Shown here: piece after piece, positions 33,058 through 42,821 of the stretch
Layout: the number at the start of each line of letters is the position of its first letter
Numbering within the stretch: the first letter of the stretch is position 1
Origin: JARFPW01 sp035464655
GTDB taxonomy: Bacteria; Gemmatimonadota; Gemmatimonadetes; Palauibacterales; Palauibacteraceae
Length of the DNA stretch: 64,000 bases
Direction: 5' to 3'
Assembly (NCBI GenBank): GCA_035464655.1
Contig: DATHRZ010000077.1
Location: forward strand, 1 to 64,000
Program-made: the position numbers and the translations under genes
The notes under the pieces: model-generated
The model's input: the letters and a program-made list of their open reading frames with translations, nothing else
Told to the model about the DNA's origin: nothing
Database searches by the model: none

Positions 33058-34100
33058 GGCGCGCTCTCGCCCGTGACCCGAACGGCCGCCCCGTCCTCGA
33101 GTCCGGCGGGCGGATCGACGACCACGGCGTCGTCAGGCGCCAGCCCCGCCAGGACTTCCACGGCGGCCTCGCGCCGACTGCCGGGGCGGACCCAGCGCAG
33201 GTAAGCCGTGTCCTGCTCGACGACGAACACGCCGGTCAACTGACCGCGCCGGACGATCGCTCCCTCGGGCACCCGGAGAGTGCTCCGGTCGGGTGCGTCG
33301 ACCTCGAGGCGTACGTAGGCGCCCGGTACGAGCCCGCCGTCCGCCGCGTCGGCGGGCAGCGGCGCCTCGACCCGGAAGCGGCGCGTGGCCGCTTCGAGGG
33401 CAGGCGCCACCCGGGTCACGGCCACCGGGAACCGCGACCCGGTCTCGGGACGGACGAGTGTCAGGCTGTCGCCGACGTTGACGCGACCTTCGAGAGCACC
33501 GGGCAGATCGGCGTCGACCTCGAGCTCCCCTGTGCCCGCCAGCGTCAGTACGTGATGCCCGGGAGACACGAGATCGCCCGGGTCGACGTTACGGGCCGTG
33601 ACGACGCCGGAAAACGGAGCACGGAGGACCGTATAGGCCTGTTGCGCCCGAGCTTCGGCGAGGCTCGCTTCGGCCACCGCGAAGGCCGCGCGCGCGTCGT
33701 CCAGCTCCTGGTCGGTCGCGGCGCCATCGACATTGAGTGGCTCGATCCGGGCCAACGACCCACGCGCCCGCTCGAGCTGCGCTTCGGCGCGGCGGATCCG
33801 GGCGGCCACGTCGGCGTCGTCCAGGACGAGCACGACGTCGCCGCGGTCCGCCCGACTGCCGATGTCCACCGGTACACGCACCACCGTACCGCTGACCCGG
33901 GTGGCGAGATCGGCCCGGTCGACGGCGCGCACCGTGGCCGGAAAACTGATCGTCGCGCCCGAGCTGGTCGGGCGCACGACGGTGACCTCGGGGGCCTCCG
34001 CCGGTGGCGCGATCTCGCCCGGCTCTTCGTCTCCGCAGGCTGCCGAGGCCACGAGGAGAACCATCGTCGCGGCCGCCAGCCGTGCCATCGGTAACATCAT
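33054..34100 (-). CDS. Membrane-fusion (periplasmic adaptor) lipoprotein
   Basis: A 348-residue HlyD/AcrA-type adaptor. The signal ends in a lipobox VASAAC (Cys22). After it come the first lipoyl half (GTVVRVPVDIGSRADRGDVVLVLD), a helical hairpin (about 100-150) with repeated Ala/Glu, the second lipoyl half (LRAPFSGVVTARNVDPGDLVSPG), and beta-barrel and membrane-proximal domains. It links the RND pump to the TolC-like channel. Overlaps of four bases on both sides show coupled translation. Confidence 0.93.
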   Translation of the reverse strand: MMLPMARLAAATMVLLVASAACGDEEPGEIAPPAEAPEVTVVRPTSSGATISFPATVRAVDRADLATRVSGTVVRVPVDIGSRADRGDVVLVLDDADVAARIRRAEAQLERARGSLARIEPLNVDGAATDQELDDARAAFAVAEASLAEARAQQAYTVLRAPFSGVVTARNVDPGDLVSPGHHVLTLAGTGELEVDADLPGALEGRVNVGDSLTLVRPETGSRFPVAVTRVAPALEAATRRFRVEAPLPADAADGGLVPGAYVRLEVDAPDRSTLRVPEGAIVRRGQLTGVFVVEQDTAYLRWVRPGSRREAAVEVLAGLAPDDAVVVDPPAGLEDGAAVRVTGESAP

Positions 34101-35497
34101 CGGGTCTCCTGTTCGGAACGGCGGCCGTCAGCCTCCGGCGCGACCAGTTCGAGGCGGGCCAGCGCCACGTTGTAATCGACCAGCGCCGCCACCTCGCGGC
34201 TTCGGGCACCCGCGGCCCGGGCTTCGGCCTGCAGGAACTCGGCGGCCGTCGCGAGTCCTTCGTCGAACCGGCGGCGCATGAGCTCGCGAGCCTCGCCCGC
34301 CGCGCGGGCGGCCGCCCGCGTCGCCTCGAGACCGGCGCGGCTCGCGTGCACGTCCCGCAGGGCCTGCTCCGCCTCGGCCCGCGCTGCCCGGACGGCCTCT
34401 TCGTGCCTGATGCGCGCGATCTCTCGCGCCTCGGACGCTCGTTGTCGATCGGCCGCTCGGCCGAATCCGGCGAACACCGTCCAGCGCAGAGCCACGCCCG
34501 CCGTCCAGTTGGAACCGTCGGTCTGGAACGCGCGATCGGCATGGCTCGACCAGCCGGCGAATCCCTCTATGCGTGGAAGGAACGACAGTCCGGCGCGGCG
34601 GAACTCGGCCGCCGCGGCCTCGCGGGCCGCGGCGAGCGAACGGACGTCGGCGCGCGTCGTCGCCACAGGGAGCGCGTCCGGCGGGGGAGGAGCGCGCAAC
34701 GTGTCCGTCGGCGCCGGAATCCGGTCGATCGCCCACCCCAGGTGAAGGGCGAGATCCTCCCGCGCACGCTCGACGTTTCGCTCCGCCGCGAGTCGGTACG
34801 CTTCGGCCGCTCGCAGCTCGGCCTCGGCCTGGAGGGCATCGGCCCGGGTGAGCAGACCGCGCTCCTCGCGGCTCTCGAACAGCTCGAGGGCGGCGCGGGC
34901 GGCCTCCTCTTCCGCGACCGCGGCCGCGAGCACCGCATCCGCCCCCGCCGCGCCGTAGTAGAGCACTTTCGTGGCGAACACGGTCTGCTCGGCACTCCAT
35001 GCCTCTCCCCAGTCCGCCGCGTCCACGAGGGAGCGCGCGGCGGAGCGGCCGGCCCATCGGGACGCGTCCAGCGGCGCCCACCGAAGCCCGGCGTCCATCG
35101 TCCAGTCGCTGATCGGGTCGGGACGGTTCAGTGCCTCGAGCGCGAAGTCGGCCTCGGCGAACCGCTCCTGGCGCAGGCGCGTGCCGAAAGCGAACACCGG
35201 GTCGTCGGAGCGCGTGACCCCGGTTCCGACTTCGAGTGCCGGAAGCAGGCCCGCGCCAGCGGCGCGAGCATCTGCCCGAGCGATCGCGGCCCGGCGTCCG
35301 AAAACCCGGTGCACGGGGTTGCCCGACAGGGCCTCGGTTACGGCGTCGCGCAGCGTGAGGGGAACGTGAGCCGGGCGACCGTCGTCCTGCGCGGGGAGCG
35401 ACGGCGCAGCGAACAGCGCCGCCCCCAGGACGGCGAGTGTCGCACATGAGGTCCGATTCAGCGTCCTTCGGGCGTGGCTCATTCTCATCCAGGTCAC
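34097..35497 (-). CDS. TolC-family outer-membrane channel
   Basis: A 466-residue outer-membrane efflux protein. From GTG 35497 (GGAGG eight bases upstream) the N-terminus is a signal peptide ending near LFAAPSLPAQ. Two similar halves of long helices and short strands follow: LRDAVTEALSGNP opens the first repeat and a DVRSLAAAREAAAAEFRRAGLSF-type segment, split here by many Ala/Glu residues, opens the second. The last part, GLATAAEFLQAEA, is typical of the C-terminal helix turn. It completes the tripartite pump. Confidence 0.92.
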   Translation of the reverse strand: MTWMRMSHARRTLNRTSCATLAVLGAALFAAPSLPAQDDGRPAHVPLTLRDAVTEALSGNPVHRVFGRRAAIARADARAAGAGLLPALEVGTGVTRSDDPVFAFGTRLRQERFAEADFALEALNRPDPISDWTMDAGLRWAPLDASRWAGRSAARSLVDAADWGEAWSAEQTVFATKVLYYGAAGADAVLAAAVAEEEAARAALELFESREERGLLTRADALQAEAELRAAEAYRLAAERNVERAREDLALHLGWAIDRIPAPTDTLRAPPPPDALPVATTRADVRSLAAAREAAAAEFRRAGLSFLPRIEGFAGWSSHADRAFQTDGSNWTAGVALRWTVFAGFGRAADRQRASEAREIARIRHEEAVRAARAEAEQALRDVHASRAGLEATRAAARAAGEARELMRRRFDEGLATAAEFLQAEARAAGARSREVAALVDYNVALARLELVAPEADGRRSEQETR

Positions 35498-35605
35498 CGG
35501 TTCACCCTCCGGGCCAGCGGTGTGCCGCGGCCCGCTCCTCGTTGTGTGTGTCACGAGCCGACAATCGGGTTCCTGTGAACGGGGCCGGCGAGCCGGGGCC
35601 CGAGT

Positions 35606-37009
35606 TCAGCCCCCCGAGTGCTCGTTCTCCTCGTACTGCTTCAGCTTGCGATACACCGTGCGCCGGTCGATACCGAGAATGTCGGCAGCATTGCTCTGGT
35701 GCCCTCCGGTGCTCTCGAGGGTGGCGAGAATGTATTCGCGCTCGAGCCGCGCGAGATCCCAGAGTTCGTCGCGCGCCCGGTCGATCAACGAGCGCTCCGT
35801 GACGTCGTCGCGCACGCCGGGAGGATCGAAGCGGATGGACGACGCGCCCGCGTACATGATCAGCGACCGTTCGATGAAGTTCTCGAGCTCCCGGACGTTC
35901 CCGGGCCAGTCGTAGTCCATCATCCGACTGAGCGTTTGCGGAGAGATCGCCGGGGGTTCGACGTCGTTCTCCTCCGCGAAACGCTGCCTGAAGTGGTGGG
36001 CCAGGAGGGGGATGTCGCTCTTTCGCTCCCGAAGGGGCGGCACGCGGATCGGGAAGACATTGATCCGATAGAACAGGTCCTCACGAAATCGGCCTTCCGC
36101 GACCTCCTTCTCGAGATCGACGTTCGTGGCCGCGATGAGACGGAAGTCCGCGGCGATCGGAGCATTCCCACCGACCCGCGTGATGCGCTTCTCTTGCAGC
36201 ACACGCAGCAGCTTCACCTGCACCGCCGGAGAGATCGTGGCGATCTCGTCCAGAAACATCGTCCCTCCGTGGGCCTCCTCGATGAGGCCGCGTCGGCTCG
36301 CGACCGCTCCCGTGAACGCGCCCTTGACGTGCCCGAACAGCTCGGACTCGAGCAGGGTCTCGGTCAGGGCCGAACAGTGCACGGGTACGAAGGGTTTTCT
36401 CGCCCGGGGGGACAGATCGTGAATCGCCCTCGCGGCGAGCTCCTTGCCGGTTCCCGTCTCCCCCGAAATCAGCACGCTGGAACGCGTCGGAGCCACTCGT
36501 TCTATCAGGTCGAACATGCGCTGGAGCTCCGGGGCCTTGCCGACCATCCGTCGGCGCGCCCCCGTGCCGGCGTGCCGACGGAGCTGGGCGACCTCGCGCC
36601 GGAGTTCCTGGTGATAGATCGTCCGATCGATGATCAGCAGCAGGTGCTCGGGATCGAGCGGCTTGGTGAGGTAGTGGATCGCTCCCGAGCGGAGCGCCTC
36701 GACAGCCGTCTCGACCTCCGCGAAGGCGGTCATGACGATGAACTGCGCGTCGGTCTGGGTGACCGGCGCGGCGGCGAGAACGTTGAGGCCGTGCATACCC
36801 GGCAGGTTGAGGTCGAGGAGGACGACGTCGAACAGCCGTCGCTCGAGCCGGTCGAGGGCAGCCTCGCCACTCTCCACCGCACTGACGTCGTACTCTTTGC
36901 CCTCGAGTAGCCTGACGAGAAAGCTGCGGATTACGTCGTCGTCCTCGACAACGAGAATACGACCTTTCGCGTCAGCCGGGGAATCCAATGGCGGGGAGCC
37001 GTCGTGCAT
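35606..37009 (-). CDS. NtrC-family sigma-54 response regulator
   Basis: A 467-residue activator with three domains. Receiver (about 15-130) with phospho-acceptor Asp66 in LLDLNLPG. AAA+ sigma-54 interaction domain (about 150-390) with Walker A GETGTGKE (183-190), the sigma-54 contact GAFTGA (230-235) and Walker B MFLDE (251-255). Fis-type helix-turn-helix at the C-terminus (SNAADILGIDRRTVYRKL). It should activate sigma-54 promoters when phosphorylated. Upstream lies a histidine kinase gene, and downstream the RND operon, so the pump genes are the likely target. Confidence 0.95.
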   Translation of the reverse strand: MHDGSPPLDSPADAKGRILVVEDDDVIRSFLVRLLEGKEYDVSAVESGEAALDRLERRLFDVVLLDLNLPGMHGLNVLAAAPVTQTDAQFIVMTAFAEVETAVEALRSGAIHYLTKPLDPEHLLLIIDRTIYHQELRREVAQLRRHAGTGARRRMVGKAPELQRMFDLIERVAPTRSSVLISGETGTGKELAARAIHDLSPRARKPFVPVHCSALTETLLESELFGHVKGAFTGAVASRRGLIEEAHGGTMFLDEIATISPAVQVKLLRVLQEKRITRVGGNAPIAADFRLIAATNVDLEKEVAEGRFREDLFYRINVFPIRVPPLRERKSDIPLLAHHFRQRFAEENDVEPPAISPQTLSRMMDYDWPGNVRELENFIERSLIMYAGASSIRFDPPGVRDDVTERSLIDRARDELWDLARLEREYILATLESTGGHQSNAADILGIDRRTVYRKLKQYEENEHSGG

Positions 37010-37142
37010 CGGGACGTCGATGAGGTCCTCCGGGATGTTCGAGGCTAGTCGAATCGCTCAACACACCGGACGATAGCGGACAATTTGTCCCAGCGCGAGG
37101 CCGACGGATCCGACATCGGGCGGTTCGCGATGTCTTCTACCG

Positions 37143-38705
37143 TTAGGCGGGCACAAACGGAAGCGTGAAGTGGAATGAGCTGCCGCGTCCGGGCTCGCTG
37201 TCAACTCCGATTTCTCCGCCGTGGCTCTCCACGATACCCCTGGCGATCGCGAGGCCGAGCCCGCTTCCGGCGCCGTTCTTCGTCTCCGCACCGCGCCAGA
37301 AGCGCTCGAATACGAGCTCGCGCTCCGCCTCGGGAACCCCTCGTCCGGTATCGCGGACCACGACCCGCGCGTGCTCGCCGGCGGTCGTGGCCCCAATCCG
37401 CACATGTCCGCCCGGCGGCGTGACGTTGAGGGCGTTGTCGAGCAAATTCGACAGGACCTGCACGATCCGGTCGCGATCGACCGAAACGGGCGGCAAGTCT
37501 CCCGGATCCTCCCACACCAGATCGATCTCGCGGGACCAGGCCACCGACTCGAACGGTCGGATCGCGGCACGCAGGAGCGCTGCCAGGTCATGGGGGCGAC
37601 GTTCGATCGACAGGTGCCCCGCCTCGATGCTCGCCACGTCACTCAGGTCGCGAATCAAGCGGTCCTGTCGTTCCGCGGCCAGCTCAATGCCTTCGAGAAT
37701 CTCGAGTCCCGGATGCTCCGACTCGAGCGCGAGCCGGCGCATCCGGACGCCCCTCAGGATTCCGGTCAGCGGATTTCGCAGATCGTGGGATACGACCCGG
37801 AGCATCTCGTCGCGCGCTCGGGTGGCTGCTTCGGCATCGAGGCGCGCCTTGCGCTGCGCTTCGGCCAGGCGGGCGCGTTCACGCTCCATCTCCCGCCGCT
37901 CGGTGATATCCCGGAGAACGACCGTGTAGATGGTGCCGCCTCCCACCGTGACCTCCGCGATCGACGCCTCGGCGGGAAACAGCTCGCCGTTCTTTCGCTG
38001 ACCGACGATCTCGCCCCGCTCGCCCATATGGCGGGCTACTTCCGGCGACTCCCCGAAGGCCCGCACGTACCGCTGGTGCGCCGCGCGGAAGCTCTCCGGG
38101 ATGAGAACGTCGAGGGGCTGGCCGAGCACCTCGTCCGAGTCGTATCCGAATATCTGCTCCGCTCCCTGATTGAACAGGCGAATTCGCTGCTCGTCGTCGA
38201 TGGAGACGATCCCGTCCAGAGTGCCGCGGACGATGGCGGCGAGCCTGGCCTTCGATCCTCTCAGTGCCTCGCGGGCCCGCATCAGCGCAGTGATTTCGCG
38301 ACCTTCGGCGACGATCGACACGATGCGCCCGTCAGCCGAACGAACGGGCACGAGCGAGAAATCGAACACGGCCGGATCGCCACTCTCGCCCACGAGCTCG
38401 AGCTCGTACCGGACGGCCTCGCCGGAGGCCGCTCGCGCGATTGCGTCACGAAGCCGGCGTCGGTCGTCCTCCGCCGTCCACCACGGCGTCTCCCAGAACG
38501 GCCGGTCCACGACATCCGCGCGCTCGTTGCCTATGAAGGCGAGTGACGCGGGGTTGGCCTCCAGCAAAATTCCCTCGGGAGACACGAGGCCCAGAAACTG
38601 GAGGCAGTTGCCGAAGATCGTGCGAATCCGGGCGTCCGAGACGCCGTACAGGTCCGTCGATTCGACGTCCGACGAGGCCGCGCTGTCACGATCCTTGGGC
38701 TGCAT
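37143..38705 (-). CDS. Cytoplasmic PAS-PAS histidine kinase
   Basis: A 520-residue kinase with no membrane helix. PAS 1 spans about 25-145 and PAS 2 about 150-270, the latter with GYDSDEVLGQPLDVLIPE and the PAC end VVLRDITER. A short coiled coil leads to the HisKA domain with His307 in VVSHDLRNPLTG, then HATPase_c with NLLDNALN, VRDTGRGVPE and GSGLGLAIARG. It is transcribed toward the NtrC-like regulator, 133 bases upstream, and is its probable partner. The input is cytosolic; no heme or flavin residue can be assigned with certainty. Confidence 0.93.
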   Translation of the reverse strand: MQPKDRDSAASSDVESTDLYGVSDARIRTIFGNCLQFLGLVSPEGILLEANPASLAFIGNERADVVDRPFWETPWWTAEDDRRRLRDAIARAASGEAVRYELELVGESGDPAVFDFSLVPVRSADGRIVSIVAEGREITALMRAREALRGSKARLAAIVRGTLDGIVSIDDEQRIRLFNQGAEQIFGYDSDEVLGQPLDVLIPESFRAAHQRYVRAFGESPEVARHMGERGEIVGQRKNGELFPAEASIAEVTVGGGTIYTVVLRDITERREMERERARLAEAQRKARLDAEAATRARDEMLRVVSHDLRNPLTGILRGVRMRRLALESEHPGLEILEGIELAAERQDRLIRDLSDVASIEAGHLSIERRPHDLAALLRAAIRPFESVAWSREIDLVWEDPGDLPPVSVDRDRIVQVLSNLLDNALNVTPPGGHVRIGATTAGEHARVVVRDTGRGVPEAERELVFERFWRGAETKNGAGSGLGLAIARGIVESHGGEIGVDSEPGRGSSFHFTLPFVPA

Positions 38706-38857
38706 GGAATTCCGGTGTTGGGGGGGATTTGCATCCCGTCGTCACTCGGCGGCGCGGATCGACAGGCGCCGCTACTATGCGAAGTTACGCGATGATGCGA
38801 CGCGGGACCAAGGCCTCCTCGGCTTCGAGCTCCGAATCGAACATTCTGAGGACCTCG

Positions 38858-40318
38858 TCAACCTTTCAGCACCCCCAGGGGACGAAGGCGGCATACCTTG
38901 CGGCCGATGCCCGCCGCATCGACGACGTTCACCACGTTCGCCACGTCCTTGTAAGCCTCGGGGATCTCCTCGGCGACGGTGGCGAACGAGGCGGCACGCA
39001 CTTCGATCCCCCGGTCGGCGAACTCGCGCTTCAGGTCGCGCCGGTCGGTCTTCACCGACTTCTTCGCCCGCGTGCGGCTCATTCGACGGCCTGCTCCGTG
39101 GCAGGTTGAGCCGAAGGTTTCGCGATAGGCGCCCTCGGTCCCGACCAGCACGTAAGAATAGCGGCCCATGTCACCGGGAATCAGCACGGGCTGGCCGATG
39201 TCGCGGTACGGTTCGGGCAGCTCCGGATGCCCCGGCGGAAACGCCCGGGTCGCGCCCTTGCGATGCACGCACAGCCGGCGCTCCCGGCCGTCCACCTCGT
39301 GCCGCTCCCACTTCGCGTTGTTGTGCGCGACGTCGTAGACGAGCCGGAACTCCATGTCCTCCCATCGGCGACCGAGCGCGTGGGCGAACGCCTCGCGGAC
39401 CCGGTGCGACATCACCTGCCGGTTGGCGAACGCGTAGTTGGCCGCTGCCGCCATCGCGGCCAGGTAGCGCTTCCCTTCGAGCGAGGTGAGCGGGGCGCAG
39501 GCGAGCTGGCGGTCGGGAAGGTCGATGCCGTAGCGCTTCACGGCCTGCTGCATGACGTCCAGGTAGTCGGTGCAGACCTGGTGCCCGAGTCCGCGCGACC
39601 CCGAGTGGATGAACACCGTCACGGAGCCGCGAGCGAGCCCCAGCGTCGCCGCCGTGTCTACGTCGTACACCTCGTCGACGTGGCCGATCTCGATGAAGTG
39701 GTTGCCGGACCCTACCGTGCCGAGCTGTGGCTGGCCGCGCTCGATCGCCCGGCCGCTCACCTGATCGGGATCGGCGCCTTCCAGCGTCCCGCCGCTCTCG
39801 ATGCGGACGAGGTCGTCTTCCATGCCGAGGCCCTGCTCGACGGGCCAGGCGGCGCCGTGCTCGAGCACGGCACGAACGTCGGACTCCGACAGCGTCTTCG
39901 CTTCCCGCCGATAGCCCTCACCCACGCCCGCCGGAATGTCGCGAGAGACCTGGTTCATGATGTCGGACATTCGTAGCCGGGCTTCGTCCACCGTGAGATC
40001 ACACCGCAGCAGGCGCACACCACAGTTGATGTCGTAGCCGACGCCGCCGGGGCTGACGACACCGCCCTCGTCGGGATCGAACGCCGCGACGCCTCCGATC
40101 GGGAAGCCGTAGCCCCAGTGGATGTCCGGCATCCCGATCGAATGCTTCACGATGCCGGGCAGGCACGCGACGTTCGCGACCTGTTTGATCGCGTCGTCGC
40201 CACGAATGTCGTCCATCAGCGCCCGGTCGGCGTACACGAGCCCCTCCACGCGCATCTTCCCCTGCCGGGGTATCCGCCAGCGGTAGTCGTCGAGCTGTTG
40301 CATCGCGTGGTGCGTCAT
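38858..40318 (-). CDS. rtcB: RNA-splicing ligase RtcB
   Basis: A 486-residue Mn/GTP-dependent 3'-phosphate RNA ligase, which joins 2',3'-cyclic phosphate or 3'-phosphate ends to 5'-OH ends. Key parts are GVGYDINCGVRLL with metal ligands, GSGNHFIEIG, HSGSRGLGHQV, the guanylylated His in STCHGAGRRMSR, and the conserved C-terminus GRKVCRLRPLGVLKG. ATG 40318 has a G-run just upstream; ATG 40330 would add four residues. The archease gene ends 16 bases upstream on the same strand, forming the known activator-ligase pair. Confidence 0.96.
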   Translation of the reverse strand: MTHHAMQQLDDYRWRIPRQGKMRVEGLVYADRALMDDIRGDDAIKQVANVACLPGIVKHSIGMPDIHWGYGFPIGGVAAFDPDEGGVVSPGGVGYDINCGVRLLRCDLTVDEARLRMSDIMNQVSRDIPAGVGEGYRREAKTLSESDVRAVLEHGAAWPVEQGLGMEDDLVRIESGGTLEGADPDQVSGRAIERGQPQLGTVGSGNHFIEIGHVDEVYDVDTAATLGLARGSVTVFIHSGSRGLGHQVCTDYLDVMQQAVKRYGIDLPDRQLACAPLTSLEGKRYLAAMAAAANYAFANRQVMSHRVREAFAHALGRRWEDMEFRLVYDVAHNNAKWERHEVDGRERRLCVHRKGATRAFPPGHPELPEPYRDIGQPVLIPGDMGRYSYVLVGTEGAYRETFGSTCHGAGRRMSRTRAKKSVKTDRRDLKREFADRGIEVRAASFATVAEEIPEAYKDVANVVNVVDAAGIGRKVCRLRPLGVLKG

Positions 40319-40334
40319 GGTCCCCCGCATGTCG

Positions 40335-40802
40335 TCAGATGTCGAAGATGACGCGGGCCCGCCAGCGATCTCCGTCCCGTTCGACCTCCAGCCCGTGGTA
40401 GGTGACGCCCTTGAGCTCGCGAATCTGCCGGGACGGATCCGGATGGGGCCGCACGCTGGCCCGGAGCCCCGACCCGTCGAGCCGCTGGAACGTCGCGTCG
40501 TGGTAGACGAACCCCGCCACTTCCTGGAGATACAGGAGCTCGCGGAGCCACCTCACCAGGAGGGCCGCCACGTCGGGTTCGTCGCCGTCGAGCTCGATGC
40601 GCACCGAGCGGACAGTGGGCCGAAGGGACATATCGTCGGCTGGCCTTTCGACCGGCCCGTCGTCGGTGGATCGGACGAGCGCCATCATCCCCGCCGCGGC
40701 GCGCTGAAACAGTTCTTCGAGCGAAGCGGCCTCGACCTCCATCCCGAGGTCCGCCGTGTGCTCGATCTCGCGGACTCCCGGGGGCAGCTGGTTCTCCACC
40801 AA
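40335..40802 (-). CDS. Archease (RtcB activator)
   Basis: A 155-residue archease. HTADLGMEVEAASLEELF at the N-terminus and ELKGVTYHGLEVER near the C-terminus carry the conserved Asp and His of the metal site. Archease speeds RtcB guanylylation and allows multiple turnover. It lies directly upstream of rtcB in the same direction, as expected for a functional pair. Confidence 0.94.
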   Translation of the reverse strand: MVENQLPPGVREIEHTADLGMEVEAASLEELFQRAAAGMMALVRSTDDGPVERPADDMSLRPTVRSVRIELDGDEPDVAALLVRWLRELLYLQEVAGFVYHDATFQRLDGSGLRASVRPHPDPSRQIRELKGVTYHGLEVERDGDRWRARVIFDI

Positions 40803-40951
40803 TCGGGTTCCTCCGACCTGGTTCCTGAGCAGGGAGTTTCTTCATGGTATCCCTCACCGAGGCTGCCGATCCGGGGTGCTGTTACGGGCCACGGAGCCGG
40901 GGCTGGCGCAGCCGGGCGCGTTTCAGCTGAAACGTCTTTGGTGCGCCCCGC

Positions 40952-42496
40952 TCACAAGGCGAACGCCGCCAGTACCGTGTAGGCCACCCCCGCCAGGGTC
41001 GCCGCGATCAGGGCGGGCGGGATCTGGGTGAGGACGTGATCCATCAGGTCGCAGCCCGAGACGAGGGACGAAAGGATGGTCGTGTCGGAGATCGGCGAGC
41101 ACTGGTCGCCGAACACCGAACCGCCGGTCACGGCCGCGAAGCACAGGGTGAGGAAGAACGGATCGGGCATAACGGCCCACGCGAGGGGCATCGCGACGGG
41201 GAACAGTACGGCGTACGTACCCCACGACGTGCCGGTCGAGAACGCGACGAACATCCCCATCACCAGCAGCATCGCTGGCAGCGCGACGGGCGGTACCCAC
41301 GAGCCGACCGTCTCGACCACGTAGGGGGCGGTGCCGACCGCATCCGCGACAGCCTTCAGGGTGACGGCCAGGGCCAGCACGATCGCGCCGATCGTCACGC
41401 CCTTGCAGCCGTCGATGAATCCGTCGATCGCCACCTGGAGGCGCATGCCTCGCGCGAGCGCGATCGCGAAGCCGGCGAGCACGGCGAGCACGAACGCCTC
41501 GGCGATCGGCAGCGACGGCTGGTCGAGCCCGAGAATCCAGAACGTATAGACGAACGGGATGATCGCCACGCCGAGCAGGATGCCCATCGGCCCGAAGAAG
41601 TCGACCAGCGACGGCTCGTAGTCTTCGGGCGTCTTGATGTCGGTCAGCTCCGCGGCGGCCATCGGCTCGGAGCCCGGACGGTCGAGCTGGCCGGTGTCGC
41701 GAGCCCGCTCGCGGGCCGCGTTCAGCTTGCGGAACCACGAGGCGGGGCCGACGCCCAGGGCGAACAACAGCGTGAAGAGCACGGCGAAGATCGCGTAGAA
41801 GTTGAACGGCACGGCCTGAAAGAAGAACACGCGTCCGGCCGCCGCGTCGGGGATGATCGGCACGGTGCCCGCCACGAGGCCGCCGATGTAGATCGGCCAC
41901 ACGTTGAACGGGATCAGCGTCGCGGCGGGCGAACCCGTCGAGTCGACGATGTAGGCGAGTTCCTCGTGCGCCACGCGGTTCTGGTCGGAGATCGGCCGGG
42001 CCGTCGCACCCGTGAGGACGGTGCTGATCGACCCCCCCTGGTGGAAGATCAGCCCGAGCAGCCAGGTGAACAGCTTCGCGGTGCGCGGACCGCGCACCAT
42101 TTTCGCGGCTGCCCACTCGGCGAACTTCAGCGCGCCCCCCGTGCGGGTCCACAGGCCGATCAGGCCACCCAGTGCCCACAGGTAGACGAGCAGGATCAGC
42201 CCGTAGTCGGGCGAGCCGATCGACGGGATGAGGAACTCCTGTACCACGTTGAGCTTCCCGCTGATCACCCCGCCGAGCACGACTCCGATGAACAGCGCCG
42301 AGATCACCTCGCGCAGCGCGAACGCGAGAACGAGCGCGACGACGGGTGGTACGAGCGACCAGAAGCCGTAGTGAGTACCGTCCGCACTGCGGGGAAACTC
42401 GCCGGCGAAGAACCAGCCCCCGGCGACGAGCACGGCCGCGACGGCGACGCCGACCCAGCGGATGCGGGTGCGGCGGGCGGCTGACGGATCTTCCAC
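40952..42496 (-). CDS. NhaC-family Na+/H+ antiporter
   Basis: A 514-residue membrane protein with about 11-12 helices. The most telling segments are FHQGGSISTVLTGATARPISD, VAFSTGTSWGTYAVLFPVA and GGSVFGDQCSPISDTTILS near the C-terminus, all typical of NhaC-type antiporters. An internal cytosolic loop at about 235-285 is charged. Antiport of sodium (or of a sodium-coupled metabolite, as in malate/lactate NhaC relatives) would fit a marine or saline habitat. It stands alone on the minus strand. Family assignment is firm; the transported pair is inferred. Confidence 0.9.
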   Translation of the reverse strand: MEDPSAARRTRIRWVGVAVAAVLVAGGWFFAGEFPRSADGTHYGFWSLVPPVVALVLAFALREVISALFIGVVLGGVISGKLNVVQEFLIPSIGSPDYGLILLVYLWALGGLIGLWTRTGGALKFAEWAAAKMVRGPRTAKLFTWLLGLIFHQGGSISTVLTGATARPISDQNRVAHEELAYIVDSTGSPAATLIPFNVWPIYIGGLVAGTVPIIPDAAAGRVFFFQAVPFNFYAIFAVLFTLLFALGVGPASWFRKLNAARERARDTGQLDRPGSEPMAAAELTDIKTPEDYEPSLVDFFGPMGILLGVAIIPFVYTFWILGLDQPSLPIAEAFVLAVLAGFAIALARGMRLQVAIDGFIDGCKGVTIGAIVLALAVTLKAVADAVGTAPYVVETVGSWVPPVALPAMLLVMGMFVAFSTGTSWGTYAVLFPVAMPLAWAVMPDPFFLTLCFAAVTGGSVFGDQCSPISDTTILSSLVSGCDLMDHVLTQIPPALIAATLAGVAYTVLAAFAL

Positions 42497-42665
42497 GGTA
42501 GTCTCCGATTCGAGGGATCAACGCTGCGGGCAACCTGCATCGTTCGGGTTTGTCGGCAAAGTCCGGGTGACGGGTTTCGCCGTTATCGAGATCGGAGGCG
42601 CGGTGTGTAACGGCCCCGTACGGGCCGCGTCACGGGACTGCGACCAGGCCGATCGGCCTCGTGTG

Positions 42666-42682
42666 CATTTTTTGAAAAAATG
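42666..42682. repeat. Perfect A/T inverted repeat
   Basis: CATTTTTT, G, AAAAAATG: 8 bp arms around one base, in otherwise GC-rich DNA. It lies 170 bases upstream of the NhaC gene start. As RNA it could fold only poorly (loop of one base), so a DNA-level site or promoter element is more likely than a terminator. Confidence 0.6.
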
Positions 42683-42791
42683 ACTCTGCGGCGAATGGTC
42701 GTTCACAGGTAGGGCGGTGGCCGGATTGACGCTATGTTGACAGGCATTTCCGCCGATCGGAGATCCCGCGGCATCCGGGCTCTTCACAAAG

Positions 42792-42821
42792 TAATCCACA
42801 TCGAGGCGGGAGTTATCTACA
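42792..42821 (+). other. Two DnaA-box-like 9-mers
   Basis: TAATCCACA (42792-42800) and TTATCTACA (42813-42821) each differ by one base from the DnaA box TTATCCACA. They have the same orientation and lie 21 bases apart start to start, two helical turns. Two near-matches in a GC-rich genome are unexpected but could still be chance. No dnaA, dnaN or rpmH gene is in the window. Confidence 0.3.

Noticed and set aside
42652..42673. Palindrome AGGCCGATCGGCCT followed by T-run as a terminator
   Set aside because: Seven bases separate the palindrome from the Ts and no plus-strand gene ends nearby.
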